Positions 1 to 8,243 of a DNA stretch of 15,411 bases are shown here, piece after piece. Where the stretch lies: the NCBI GenBank assembly GCA_946577115.1, contig CAMOAP010000031.1, positions 1-15,411 of the forward strand, read 5' to 3'. The notes under the pieces were generated by a model. That model was given only the letters and a program-made list of their open reading frames with translations. It did no database searches and was not told the DNA's origin. A program made the translations under genes and the position numbers. Source of the stretch: an uncultured Acholeplasmataceae bacterium. GTDB taxonomy: Bacteria > Bacillota_I > Bacilli_A > Acholeplasmatales > Acholeplasmataceae. Each line of letters starts with the position of its first letter. The stretch's first letter is position 1.

Positions 1-115
1 CTTTGGTTTCGTGCTTAGTAAAATAACAATAAATAAAAGTGGCACCTATTAAAATTACAGCAAAATAAAGGACTCCCATATTGAATTTTTTAAAAATTTT
101 ATCAAAAAATGACAT
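1..115 (-). CDS. ftsH: FtsH/HflB N-terminus (partial, runs off the window)
   Basis: This is the first 38 codons of a minus-strand gene that continues beyond base 1. It starts MSFFDKIFKKFNMGVL and then has one hydrophobic segment (about residues 13-30), as expected for the N-terminal membrane anchor of the ATP-dependent zinc metalloprotease FtsH. An AAGAAAGG-type ribosome site lies just upstream (about 123-130). It follows tilS by 56 bp, and tilS followed by ftsH is a common order in Firmicutes and Mollicutes. The AAA+ and protease domains are outside the window, so the name rests on context and the short membrane anchor. Another membrane protein is possible. Confidence 0.55.
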   Translation of the reverse strand, partial: MSFFDKIFKKFNMGVLYFAVILIGATFIYCYFTKHETK

Positions 116-171
116 AAATTAACCTTTCTTGCAAGAAATTATCTTGGGGTTAAACATTAAAACCAAATATT

Positions 172-1548
172 TTAATGTTTGGAGTTTAAATTCGGGATGG
201 ATTTAATTTCTGCATTTATTTTTTTTCGATTCTCATTTTTAATTTGTTTGAGAAAAACAATTCGAAGAGGTAAAAAGTTTTTAAAAGCTAAATAAATCCT
301 GGATTGATTTCCTAAAGTTAGGTTAGTATATAAGTAAGGAATAAATAAAATATTATCTAGATTATCTACTACTAACCATAAATTATTTCTTTGAGCGAGG
401 AGAACTTTTTTTTCAATTAAAAATTTTTTCAATTTTTTAGTGCCAAAACTAAATTTTAATGTGTCTTTGGGTTGGCGCAAACGCACTTTTAAAGGGAAGC
501 TAACTTTTTGAGGATCATAATTAAAGGGTTGTAACAAAGGACAAACACAAGCAAGGCAAAAATTACATGTAGAAACAAACAACAAAGGTTTTATTAAAGC
601 CAAGGGGGGTAATAGTGTGGGTTTCATTAATTTAATATACTCATAATCTTTAATTAAATGCCAATCAGAATTAAGATGCCAAGATAAATTAGGCTTATAA
701 ATATTGTTAATGCCTTTGATTATATTTTGGATAAAAATAAAACTTTTCGTAATATTTTGTTGTTCTAATAATAATAAAATGATATCTTTTTGAATAACTA
801 AATCAAGGTTTAAAAAAGGTGCAAGTTCAATAGAATTTGTTTGGTTACAACTATGATTTGTGTTTTTTTTAAGAAATAAAAGAGTTTGTTTTCGAATAAA
901 ATTATAGGTTTGCAAAAGAGTTTGTTGGTATTTTTGGATATTTTGTAAAAAACTAGTTTGAGTTTTTAAGTAAGGGATAACTTGATGCCTGATTTGGTTT
1001 CTTTGATAAGTAAGTTTTTGATTAGTGTAATCTTCCAAAAAAGGAATTTGGTTAACAATAGCATAACTTATGATTTGAGCTTTGGGAATGTATAAAAAAG
1101 GCTTCAAAAAGAAGAAATCTTGCCAAGAAGTTTGAATCTGCATGCCACTATAACCTAACAAAGTGCTGCTTCTGATTATTTTTTGTAAAATAGTTTCTGC
1201 CAAATCATCTAAATGATGGGCTGTCAAAATAAAAGGGGTTTGGTGCTTTGTAGCTATTTGCATTAATTTTTGTTGCCTTAATAAACGCGCTTGGGCTTGA
1301 AAGTTTTTGTGAGAGCAATTTAGTTCAAAATAATGAAAGCCAAGTGAGTTTTGGAGGCAATAATTTTTAACTAATTCTTTATCTTGCCAAGCATTGGAGC
1401 GTGTTAAATGGTTGAAATGCACCACTTGTAGTTTGATTTTTTTTTCCACCAAATAATGAAGTAAAGCCATTGAATCAACACCACCACTTACAGCTATAAT
1501 ATAGGTTTGATTGGCATCTATACTACAAGCAAGTTGAATAGTTTCCAT
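172..1548 (-). CDS. tilS: tRNA(Ile)-lysidine synthase TilS
   Basis: TilS uses ATP and lysine to convert C34 of the CAU-anticodon tRNA-Ile to lysidine, so the tRNA reads AUA and is charged with isoleucine. The N-terminal PP-loop ATPase motif is SGGVDS (residues 21-26). The family motif HHLDDLAET (111-119) follows. The C-terminal tRNA-binding domain is recognisable at about 351-405 ([12 protein letters not shown], then [13 protein letters not shown]). At 458 residues it is within the normal size range. The ATG is preceded by AAGGATG, which overlaps the aspS stop codon 9 bp upstream, so the two are probably translationally coupled. Oddities are a Cys-rich C-x2-C-x2-C-x-C cluster at 328-336 and a basic tail after about residue 424. 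Confidence 0.93.
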   Translation of the reverse strand: METIQLACSIDANQTYIIAVSGGVDSMALLHYLVEKKIKLQVVHFNHLTRSNAWQDKELVKNYCLQNSLGFHYFELNCSHKNFQAQARLLRQQKLMQIATKHQTPFILTAHHLDDLAETILQKIIRSSTLLGYSGMQIQTSWQDFFFLKPFLYIPKAQIISYAIVNQIPFLEDYTNQKLTYQRNQIRHQVIPYLKTQTSFLQNIQKYQQTLLQTYNFIRKQTLLFLKKNTNHSCNQTNSIELAPFLNLDLVIQKDIILLLLEQQNITKSFIFIQNIIKGINNIYKPNLSWHLNSDWHLIKDYEYIKLMKPTLLPPLALIKPLLFVSTCNFCLACVCPLLQPFNYDPQKVSFPLKVRLRQPKDTLKFSFGTKKLKKFLIEKKVLLAQRNNLWLVVDNLDNILFIPYLYTNLTLGNQSRIYLAFKNFLPLRIVFLKQIKNENRKKINAEIKSIPNLNSKH

Positions 1549-1557
1549 GAAACATCC

Positions 1558-3312
1558 TTAATTACAATTGTATTTTAGTTTGAGGGTATTGAGTTGTTTT
1601 TGGTCAATTGCGCCAGGAGTTTCTAACATCAAATCTTTGGCACTTTGGGTTTTAGGAAAGGCAATCACATCTTTGATATTATTCGTTTTAGTAAACAACA
1701 TCACAAGACGATCAAGACCTAGGGCAAGTCCTCCATGAGGTGGGGTACCATATTTAAGGGCTTCAACTAAAAAACCAAAACGTTTTTGTACTTCTGCTTG
1801 CGAAAATCCTAAAAGACTAAAAATTAATTCTTGTATTTGGGGATTGTTAATTCTTAATGAACCACCACCCACTTCATATCCGTTCCAAACTAAATCATAG
1901 GCTTTGGAAAGGGCTTGTTGAGGATTGCTTTTTAAAATGGCAGCATCACAAGGGGCAGTAAAAGGATGGTGTAAAGAGTAAAGACGTTTTGGAGGGTTTG
2001 GGTTTCCTAAAGTAAGATTTGGTTGGGATAGGTCTTCTTGAATGTTTTCAAACAAAGGAAAATCAATAATCCACAATAACACTTCTTGAGTTGTGTCAAC
2101 CAAAGATAAATCAAGTGCTAGTTTCGTGCGAAAAATACCTAAAGCTTTATGAATAATGTCTTTTGTACCAGAAACAACAAAACAAATTTCTTCATTTTTT
2201 AAAAAAGAATCATCTTTAATAAATTGAGATATTCCACCTATAATTTTATCATTTTTTTTAACAAAAGAAAACAATTTCAAGTTAAAATGTTTTTTAAAAA
2301 ACAATTGATAATCATCTAGTTTACGGCGTGTTAAAACTGATGTTTTGGCAACTTTAAAGCCTTTAATGTCGCCTGCAAACATATTTTGGGGACAAGCCGT
2401 AGTATCAAAAAAATTAGTAAAATCAGTAATTTTAAGAGGATTCCTTAAATCTGGTTTATCAGATCCATAAAGTTCAAAAGTTTGTTGATAAGTTAATCTT
2501 AAAAAGGGTTGAAGAAGTGTTTTTTTCCAAATATTAGCAAATAAATCTACTATAATTTCTTCCGTTAAGGACATAATTTCATCTTGATTTAAAAAAGAGG
2601 TTTCAATATCAATTTGACTAAATTCAGGTTGTCTATCAGATCTTAGGTCCTCATCTCGGAAACAACGTGCTACTTGGAAATACCTTTCAAATCCTGCAAT
2701 CATGTATAATTGTTTAAAAAGTTGGGGGGATTGAGGAAGAGCATAAAAATTACCTGGATAAATCCTAGAAGGCACTAAATAATCTCTTGCTCCTTCAGGA
2801 GTTGATTTAGATAAAATGGGAGTTTCTAGTTCTAAAAAATCATTTTTCAAAAGAGTTTTGCGAATACTTTGGGTAATTTGGTGTCTTTGAATCAAAAAAT
2901 GTTTAACTTCAGGATTTCTTAAATCTAAATAACGATATTTAAGCCTGGTTTCTTCTAAACTTTCTTGACTTTGAAACACATTTAAAGGTAAGGTTTGAGC
3001 CTCACTTAAAATTTCAATATAAGATACTAAAATTTCAATATCACCAGTTGGCAAATCAGGATTTTTATTGATTCTTTCAATTACTTGACCTTTAATTTGA
3101 ACAACTGTTTCTAGTTTAATTAAAGCTATTTTATCGTATTGTGGATTGTTTTCTTTAACTAATAATTGAACAACGCCAGAAACATCGCGCAAGTCCAAAA
3201 AAAGATTTTTTCCTAAATTACGTTTACGAAAAATAAAACCTTTTAGAAAAACTATTTTTCCTTTATGGGCTAGTGTTAATTGATTATTATAATGGCTATA
3301 TTTAGTTTTCAT
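1558..3312 (-). CDS. aspS: Aspartyl-tRNA synthetase
   Basis: A class II aminoacyl-tRNA synthetase that charges tRNA-Asp with aspartate in the cytoplasm. The 584 residues show the bacterial AspRS layout. An N-terminal OB-fold anticodon-binding domain (about 1-105) is followed by the catalytic core. The core contains the motif 1 region (LELETPILSKSTPEGARDY, about 160-178) and motif 2 (FQVARCFRDEDLRSDRQPEFSQ, about 212-233). A bacterial insertion (GAD-like, about 300-400) precedes motif 3 (GGLALGLDRLVML, 527-539). The start ATG lies 3 bp after the hisS stop, and its AAGGAG ribosome site (3325-3330) forms the last Lys-Glu codons of hisS. This marks a tight hisS-aspS-tilS operon. Confidence 0.96.
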   Translation of the reverse strand: MKTKYSHYNNQLTLAHKGKIVFLKGFIFRKRNLGKNLFLDLRDVSGVVQLLVKENNPQYDKIALIKLETVVQIKGQVIERINKNPDLPTGDIEILVSYIEILSEAQTLPLNVFQSQESLEETRLKYRYLDLRNPEVKHFLIQRHQITQSIRKTLLKNDFLELETPILSKSTPEGARDYLVPSRIYPGNFYALPQSPQLFKQLYMIAGFERYFQVARCFRDEDLRSDRQPEFSQIDIETSFLNQDEIMSLTEEIIVDLFANIWKKTLLQPFLRLTYQQTFELYGSDKPDLRNPLKITDFTNFFDTTACPQNMFAGDIKGFKVAKTSVLTRRKLDDYQLFFKKHFNLKLFSFVKKNDKIIGGISQFIKDDSFLKNEEICFVVSGTKDIIHKALGIFRTKLALDLSLVDTTQEVLLWIIDFPLFENIQEDLSQPNLTLGNPNPPKRLYSLHHPFTAPCDAAILKSNPQQALSKAYDLVWNGYEVGGGSLRINNPQIQELIFSLLGFSQAEVQKRFGFLVEALKYGTPPHGGLALGLDRLVMLFTKTNNIKDVIAFPKTQSAKDLMLETPGAIDQKQLNTLKLKYNCN

Positions 3313-3315
3313 GAA

Positions 3316-4584
3316 TTAATTTAACTCCTTGTTGTTTTGGAAATAAGAAACAACATCTTTTTGCAATATAGTGGTTTGCTGTTGGGTGTAAGTATTTTTA
3401 ATTGTAATTTGATTGTTGGAAAATTCTTTTGGTCCCAGAATTAAAAGATAAAGGGGTTGTTGTTTTAAGGCTTGTTTAAGGCTTTTGGAAAAAGATAAAA
3501 ACTGATAATTAATATCAACAGAAAAACCTTGATGTCGGAGAGTTGTTGCAAGTTCAAGACCTTGATAAAAAAATTGCGGCAAACTAACTAATATAAAGGC
3601 ATCCAAAGAAGGTAAGATATTTTTGTTACAAAAAGAATGAGTGGCTAGAATTGACATCAATCGTTCCATACCTAAGGCAAATCCAATACCAGGCGAAGGA
3701 TTTCCTCCGAATAAAGCAACTAAATTATCATAACAACCACCCCCACCCAAAACTGCTTGATGTCCTTGTTCATTATTATAAATAATTTCAAAAACGCTAT
3801 GAGTATAATAATCAAGCCCGCGGACTAAATCATGACACAATTCAAAATTAACATTCATTTGTTTAAGTCCTTCTAAAACTTGTAAAAAACGCACTTTAGC
3901 ACCCTCAACAAGGTGGTCAAAAATACGTGGTGCTTTTTTTAAAAAAAGTTCATTATGACATTTTTTACAATCCCAAATACGCAAAATATTTTTTTCAAAT
4001 CTTTCTTGACATAAAAGACATAATTGTGGATAATGTGTTTGTAAATAATTTTTAAAAATTTGTAAATAATTATTGTATGTAGTTTTACATCCCAAAGAAT
4101 TAATTTTCACAGTAATATCACAAATCCCTAAGGATTTAAGGGTTCCATATGCAAGAGCAATTGCTTCCACATCTAAAAAAGGGCTTGATTGTCCTAAAAT
4201 TTCTACTCCTACTTGATGAAATTGACGATAGCGTCCTTTTTGAGGTCTTTCATAGCGAAAACAAGGTCCATAATAAAAAAACTTGTGTAATTTTGAGGTT
4301 TTATCTAATTTATTTTCAACATAACTACGAATAACACCAGAAGTGCCTTCAGGACGCAAAGTAATAAAACGTCCTTTTTTATCTTTAAAAGTGTAAGTTT
4401 CTTTGGAAACCATTTCTGAATCTTGAGCTGCTCTATCAAAAACACCACGATATTCAATTATAGGAGTCCTTATTTCTTGCAAATGATAATTAGCAAACAA
4501 AGTGCGAATGTGATTTTCTAATTTTTGCCAACAAACCATTTTATCTGACATCAAATCATAAGTACCTTTAATTTTAGAAAACAT
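3316..4584 (-). CDS. hisS: Histidyl-tRNA synthetase
   Basis: A class II synthetase that charges tRNA-His. The sequence opens with KIKGTYDL (residues 4-11), the usual HisRS start. It has motif 2 (FFYYGPCFRYERPQKGRYRQFHQ, about 102-124) and the HisRS-specific histidine-binding motif LVRGLDYYTHSVFEI (253-267). Motif 3 is GIGFALGMERLM (298-309). A C-terminal anticodon-binding domain follows (about 325-415). Length (422) is normal. AAAGGAG at 4592-4598 supports the ATG. The insertion domain carries four cysteines (C189, C192, C206, C209) in two CxxC pairs, which could bind zinc. The gene heads the hisS-aspS-tilS(-ftsH) group. No T-box leader is visible upstream. Confidence 0.96.
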   Translation of the reverse strand: MFSKIKGTYDLMSDKMVCWQKLENHIRTLFANYHLQEIRTPIIEYRGVFDRAAQDSEMVSKETYTFKDKKGRFITLRPEGTSGVIRSYVENKLDKTSKLHKFFYYGPCFRYERPQKGRYRQFHQVGVEILGQSSPFLDVEAIALAYGTLKSLGICDITVKINSLGCKTTYNNYLQIFKNYLQTHYPQLCLLCQERFEKNILRIWDCKKCHNELFLKKAPRIFDHLVEGAKVRFLQVLEGLKQMNVNFELCHDLVRGLDYYTHSVFEIIYNNEQGHQAVLGGGGCYDNLVALFGGNPSPGIGFALGMERLMSILATHSFCNKNILPSLDAFILVSLPQFFYQGLELATTLRHQGFSVDINYQFLSFSKSLKQALKQQPLYLLILGPKEFSNNQITIKNTYTQQQTTILQKDVVSYFQNNKELN

Positions 4585-4727
4585 CTTTGGGCTCCTTTGT
4601 TTTTGGGGTTTGGATTGTTTTTTTGTTTTTTGGTGATAAAAGTTTTGATAAAGCTTTTATTAATAATTGAATAAAATAGAATAAATAGAGTAATAAATAA
4701 TTGTCTGCATTATAAATAATAAATTAT

Positions 4728-6965
4728 TTAATTATTGATTCTTTGAATTTGATAAATTTGCGAAATTTTATATAAATTAGTAATTAAATTATTTAATTCT
4801 TTGGTATTAGCTATTAAAATCCTAATCTTAATAATTGTTTCCAATTTTTGTTTATTAATAACATTAAATTCTAAAATACTTATATTAAAAATGTTGATTT
4901 TATTAATAATTTGTGGCACTAAAGTATCTTTAGTAGAAGCAATAATAATAATCCAAGCAGGATATTTAGCAATAGTGAAATCTTGTTGCCATGAAGCAAT
5001 AATTAGTCTTTTTTGATCAAATTGAGCTAAATTATTACATTCCTTGCGATGCACAATAATACCTCTTCCTTTAGTAACAAATCCTAGTATTTCGTCGTTA
5101 TAAACAGGGGTACAACAACTTGCCAATTTTAATTGAGGATTTTTAAGACCTTCAATAATAACGCCTGTATCACTTTGATGTTTTAGTTTATCATGTGATT
5201 TTGAAATTTGTTTTTGCAAAATATTTTGACTTAAAGTTTCTTTGGCTAAAACAAACAATTTATTAATTACTGACTTAGGATTTAATTGTTTTTTAGCAAT
5301 TTCATAATAAAAATCGTTCAGATTTTGAATATTGTAACGATCAAAATGTTTTTGGACAAAATTATTATCAAGTAAGGAAAGTTCAATTTTATTGGTATTT
5401 AATTCTTTTTCAATAATATCTTTTCCTTTTTGAATCTCTGCTAAATATTCCGTTTTATTTTCTTTGATATCTTTTTTTAAAAAACCTTTAATTTTTCTTT
5501 TTGCATGTGTTGTTTTTACCATGCGCAACCAGTCTTTATTAACTGATAAAATATTTTTATTGGTTTTAATCGAAATAATATCGCCATTTTTGAGTTGATA
5601 ATCAATTGGTACAATTTTCCCGTTAATAATAGCTGCTGTCATTTTGCTTCCTACTTCGGAATGAATACGAAAAGCAAAATCAATGGGCGTAGAACCTTTG
5701 GGAAGTTCAAATACTTCTTGAGTAGGAGTAAAAACATAGACATTATCACTTAAAATATCATTTTTAATAGCATCTACAAATTCTTTGGGCGTTTCTTCGG
5801 GGTGATTTTTGGCATCCATAGTAATTTTAACTAATTCTTGATACCATCTTAATTTTTGGGCAAGTTCTAATTGTTTAGCTTCTTGGGAATAAATTTTATT
5901 TTCTTTATAAGCCCAGTGAGCAGCAATTCCTTTTTCAGCAATTTCATCCATTTCTTGAGTTCTTATTTGCATTTCAAACAAAGAACCATCCTTAGTTAAA
6001 ACAGTTGTGTGCAAAGATTGATAAAGATTGGGTTTAGGAACTGCAATATAGTCTTTAAATCTTAGGGGCAATGGCGAAAAATTACCGTGAATAATCCCTA
6101 AACATTGATAACACAAATCAACAGTAGGAACAATAATTCGGATAGCTAAAAGATCAAAGATTTCTTCAAAATTAACTTTTCTTTTAACAATTTTTTTATA
6201 AATGCTATAAATATTTTTGACACGTCCTTTAATAGTGTAATTTTTAAGTTGGTGGTTGTCTAAAAGAGATTGGATATTGGTAATAATTTTGGTAATGGAT
6301 TCTTCACGTTGTTGTTTTTTTAACCGTATTAAATTAGAAACACGGTAATATTCTTGAGGAAAAGCATATCTTAGAGACAAATCTTCTAATTGTGATTTAA
6401 TTTCAAAAAGTCCTAAACGATGTGTTAAAGGAGCATGAATTTCTAAGGTTTCTTTGGCAATGCGTAATTGTTTTTCTGAAGGCATCGCATTTAAAGTTTG
6501 CATATTATGCAAGCGATCAGCAATCTTTAAAATAACAACTCTAATGTCTTTGGCCATCGCTAAAAACATTTTTTGTTGATTATCGGCGTGTCCTTGATTT
6601 TTGTGAAAAGCAATTTTAGTAAGTTTGGTTGCTTGATAAACTAAATAAGCTACATCTTCGCCAAATAAAGAAGTTAAATCTTGCATAGTAGCATTAGCAT
6701 CTTCCAAAACGTCGTGGAGCAATCCTGCTATTAAAGTATTAGGTTCGCTGTTTAATTGTGCCAAAATTTTAGTCACTGCACAAGGATGAATAATATAAGG
6801 TTCTCCTGTAAAACGCGTTTGACCGTGATGTTTTTCTTTCGAAAAAAGATAGGCTTGAGTAATTTTTTGCAAAATGGTGGCATCTTGAATATTTTTGGAA
6901 ATCACAACCATTAAATCTTGATATAACTTATCTTTTTCTAAAGTTAAATAAGATTTTAAAATCAT
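4728..6965 (-). CDS. rel: Bifunctional (p)ppGpp synthetase/hydrolase, Rel/SpoT family
   Basis: Makes and degrades the stringent-response alarmone (p)ppGpp. The 745-residue protein has the complete long-RSH layout. The HD hydrolase has its key residues intact: R51, H60, H84-D85, D150 and N154. The synthetase (about 240-355) has D271, RFKD (302-305), Y315 and E331. A TGS domain spans about 408-468. A Cys-containing RIS/zinc-finger region (SCCTP, 616-620; HRKEC, 639-643) precedes a C-terminal ACT-like domain (about 660-735). The RFKD form is typical of bifunctional Rel. The frame stays open another 52 codons upstream into mnmA, but I place the start at 6965 because it has AGAAGGTG at the right distance and begins where homology begins. 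Leu314 replaces the Gly of the usual NGYxSLH. Confidence 0.93.
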   Translation of the reverse strand: MILKSYLTLEKDKLYQDLMVVISKNIQDATILQKITQAYLFSKEKHHGQTRFTGEPYIIHPCAVTKILAQLNSEPNTLIAGLLHDVLEDANATMQDLTSLFGEDVAYLVYQATKLTKIAFHKNQGHADNQQKMFLAMAKDIRVVILKIADRLHNMQTLNAMPSEKQLRIAKETLEIHAPLTHRLGLFEIKSQLEDLSLRYAFPQEYYRVSNLIRLKKQQREESITKIITNIQSLLDNHQLKNYTIKGRVKNIYSIYKKIVKRKVNFEEIFDLLAIRIIVPTVDLCYQCLGIIHGNFSPLPLRFKDYIAVPKPNLYQSLHTTVLTKDGSLFEMQIRTQEMDEIAEKGIAAHWAYKENKIYSQEAKQLELAQKLRWYQELVKITMDAKNHPEETPKEFVDAIKNDILSDNVYVFTPTQEVFELPKGSTPIDFAFRIHSEVGSKMTAAIINGKIVPIDYQLKNGDIISIKTNKNILSVNKDWLRMVKTTHAKRKIKGFLKKDIKENKTEYLAEIQKGKDIIEKELNTNKIELSLLDNNFVQKHFDRYNIQNLNDFYYEIAKKQLNPKSVINKLFVLAKETLSQNILQKQISKSHDKLKHQSDTGVIIEGLKNPQLKLASCCTPVYNDEILGFVTKGRGIIVHRKECNNLAQFDQKRLIIASWQQDFTIAKYPAWIIIIASTKDTLVPQIINKINIFNISILEFNVINKQKLETIIKIRILIANTKELNNLITNLYKISQIYQIQRINN

Positions 6966-7035
6966 CTTATCACCTTCTTTTTTTAAGGATTTGCAAAAAA
7001 AACAAAAAGAAAATAAAAGAAATGAAAATAATAAA

Positions 7036-8172
7036 TTAAGTGTATAGTCTTTTTGTGCCTCGAAAATAAACTTCTTTAATAACACCTGCACCACAACAAA
7101 TATTTTTATCATAAAAAGCACATATTTGCCCTGGAGTTACTGCTTTAATTGTTTGAGGATAATTAATTTCTAAGTTTTTTTGGTCTATCCAAGTTAAAAT
7201 AACATCTTGATTGGGTTGGCGGTAGCGCATTTTGGCTTGCAAGTGCCGATTGGTTTTTTTCCCGCGCCAAACAATATCACCAATTAAGGCTTTGTCGCTG
7301 TATAAATAAGGATGTGTGCTACCTTTTTCTACGTATAAAGTGTTAGTTTGAAGGTGTTTTCCCACGACAAACCAAGGTTTTGGGCTGGGAACCTCACCCA
7401 AACCTAAATTTTTGCGTTGACCTATGGTATAATACATTACTCCTTTGTGATGTGCTAAAAAAGTACCATCCAAAGTTTTAATATCACCTTTTTGAGTGGG
7501 TAAATAGTTACTTAGAAATTGAAAAAAATTTCTTTCACCAATAAAACAAATCCCTGTTGAATCTTTTTTAGTGGCATTAATTAAATTATTGTTTAAAGCA
7601 ATTTGGCGTACTTCTTGTTTGGTGAGATGACCCAAAGGAAACAAAATATTTTGTAATTGTTTAGTTGTTAGTTGTGATAAAAAATAAGTTTGATCTTTGT
7701 TTGAATCCACAGCACAAGCAAGTCGCGGCACTAATTTTTGGTCCGAAAAAGTTTCATATATGATGTTAGCATAATGTCCCATAGCAATATATTGGGGGGC
7801 TAATTGTGTTGTTGCATAATCAATAAAAGCTCTAAATTTAATTTCATTATTACACAAAATATCAGGATTCGGAGTAAGATTATTTTCAAATGATTTAATA
7901 AAAGATATAAAGACTTTTTGCCAATATTCTTCAATAAAATCAACACGATGCAATTTAATTCCTAGTTGTTCAGACACTTTTAAGGCATCTTTATAATCGC
8001 GTTCTTGCGGACATATGTCATTTAAATTTGGATTACCTTGGATATCAAAATTAAGATTACTATCCCAATTACGCATAAAAACTGCTTCTACCAAATAACC
8101 TTGTTTTTTTAAAAGAAAAGCAGCAACAGCACTATCAACTCCGCCTGATAAACCAACCACAACTTTTGTCAT
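7036..8172 (-). CDS. mnmA: tRNA 2-thiouridylase MnmA
   Basis: Catalyses ATP-dependent 2-thiolation of wobble U34 in tRNA-Lys, tRNA-Glu and tRNA-Gln. The PP-loop is SGGVDS (residues 9-14). The catalytic nucleophile is C107 in NPDILCNNEIKF, and the persulfide-forming C209 is in STGICFIGERNF. The Y(T)IGQRKNLGLG segment (248-259) and the C-terminal beta-barrel region are present. Length is 378, typical for bacterial MnmA. AGGAG at 8179-8183 lies six bases before the ATG. It lies 71 bp after nadE and 70 bp before the true rel start, all in one direction and without an obvious terminator between, so co-transcription is likely. Confidence 0.96.
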   Translation of the reverse strand: MTKVVVGLSGGVDSAVAAFLLKKQGYLVEAVFMRNWDSNLNFDIQGNPNLNDICPQERDYKDALKVSEQLGIKLHRVDFIEEYWQKVFISFIKSFENNLTPNPDILCNNEIKFRAFIDYATTQLAPQYIAMGHYANIIYETFSDQKLVPRLACAVDSNKDQTYFLSQLTTKQLQNILFPLGHLTKQEVRQIALNNNLINATKKDSTGICFIGERNFFQFLSNYLPTQKGDIKTLDGTFLAHHKGVMYYTIGQRKNLGLGEVPSPKPWFVVGKHLQTNTLYVEKGSTHPYLYSDKALIGDIVWRGKKTNRHLQAKMRYRQPNQDVILTWIDQKNLEINYPQTIKAVTPGQICAFYDKNICCGAGVIKEVYFRGTKRLYT

Positions 8173-8243
8173 TTTTTGCTCCTTTGCTTTGTTTTTAAGG
8201 TGTTTTGGTGTTGTATATTTTTGGAACTTTGATTTATTACTTT

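Noticed and set aside
4149-4334. Short plus-strand open frames inside hisS, rel and nadE (4149-4334, 4801-5016, 8764-8952)
   Set aside because: They are antisense to conserved coding sequence, lack ribosome sites and show no recognisable protein features; they are shadows of the minus-strand genes.
4634-4661. Inverted repeat ATAAAAG...CTTTTAT between rel and hisS as a terminator
   Set aside because: The stem is short and AT-only, the loop is large, and on the minus strand no T-run follows; it gives no convincing terminator or promoter.
4585-4727. A T-box riboswitch upstream of hisS
   Set aside because: The T-box consensus (TGGNACCGCG) and the associated antiterminator/terminator pair are not present in the 143-base gap.
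6966-7121. A 52-codon N-terminal extension of the rel frame overlapping the end of mnmA
   Set aside because: It has no ribosome site at its first ATG, shows no similarity to Rel proteins, overlaps the conserved mnmA C-terminus, and a well-placed AGAAGGTG precedes the ATG at 6965 where Rel homology begins.
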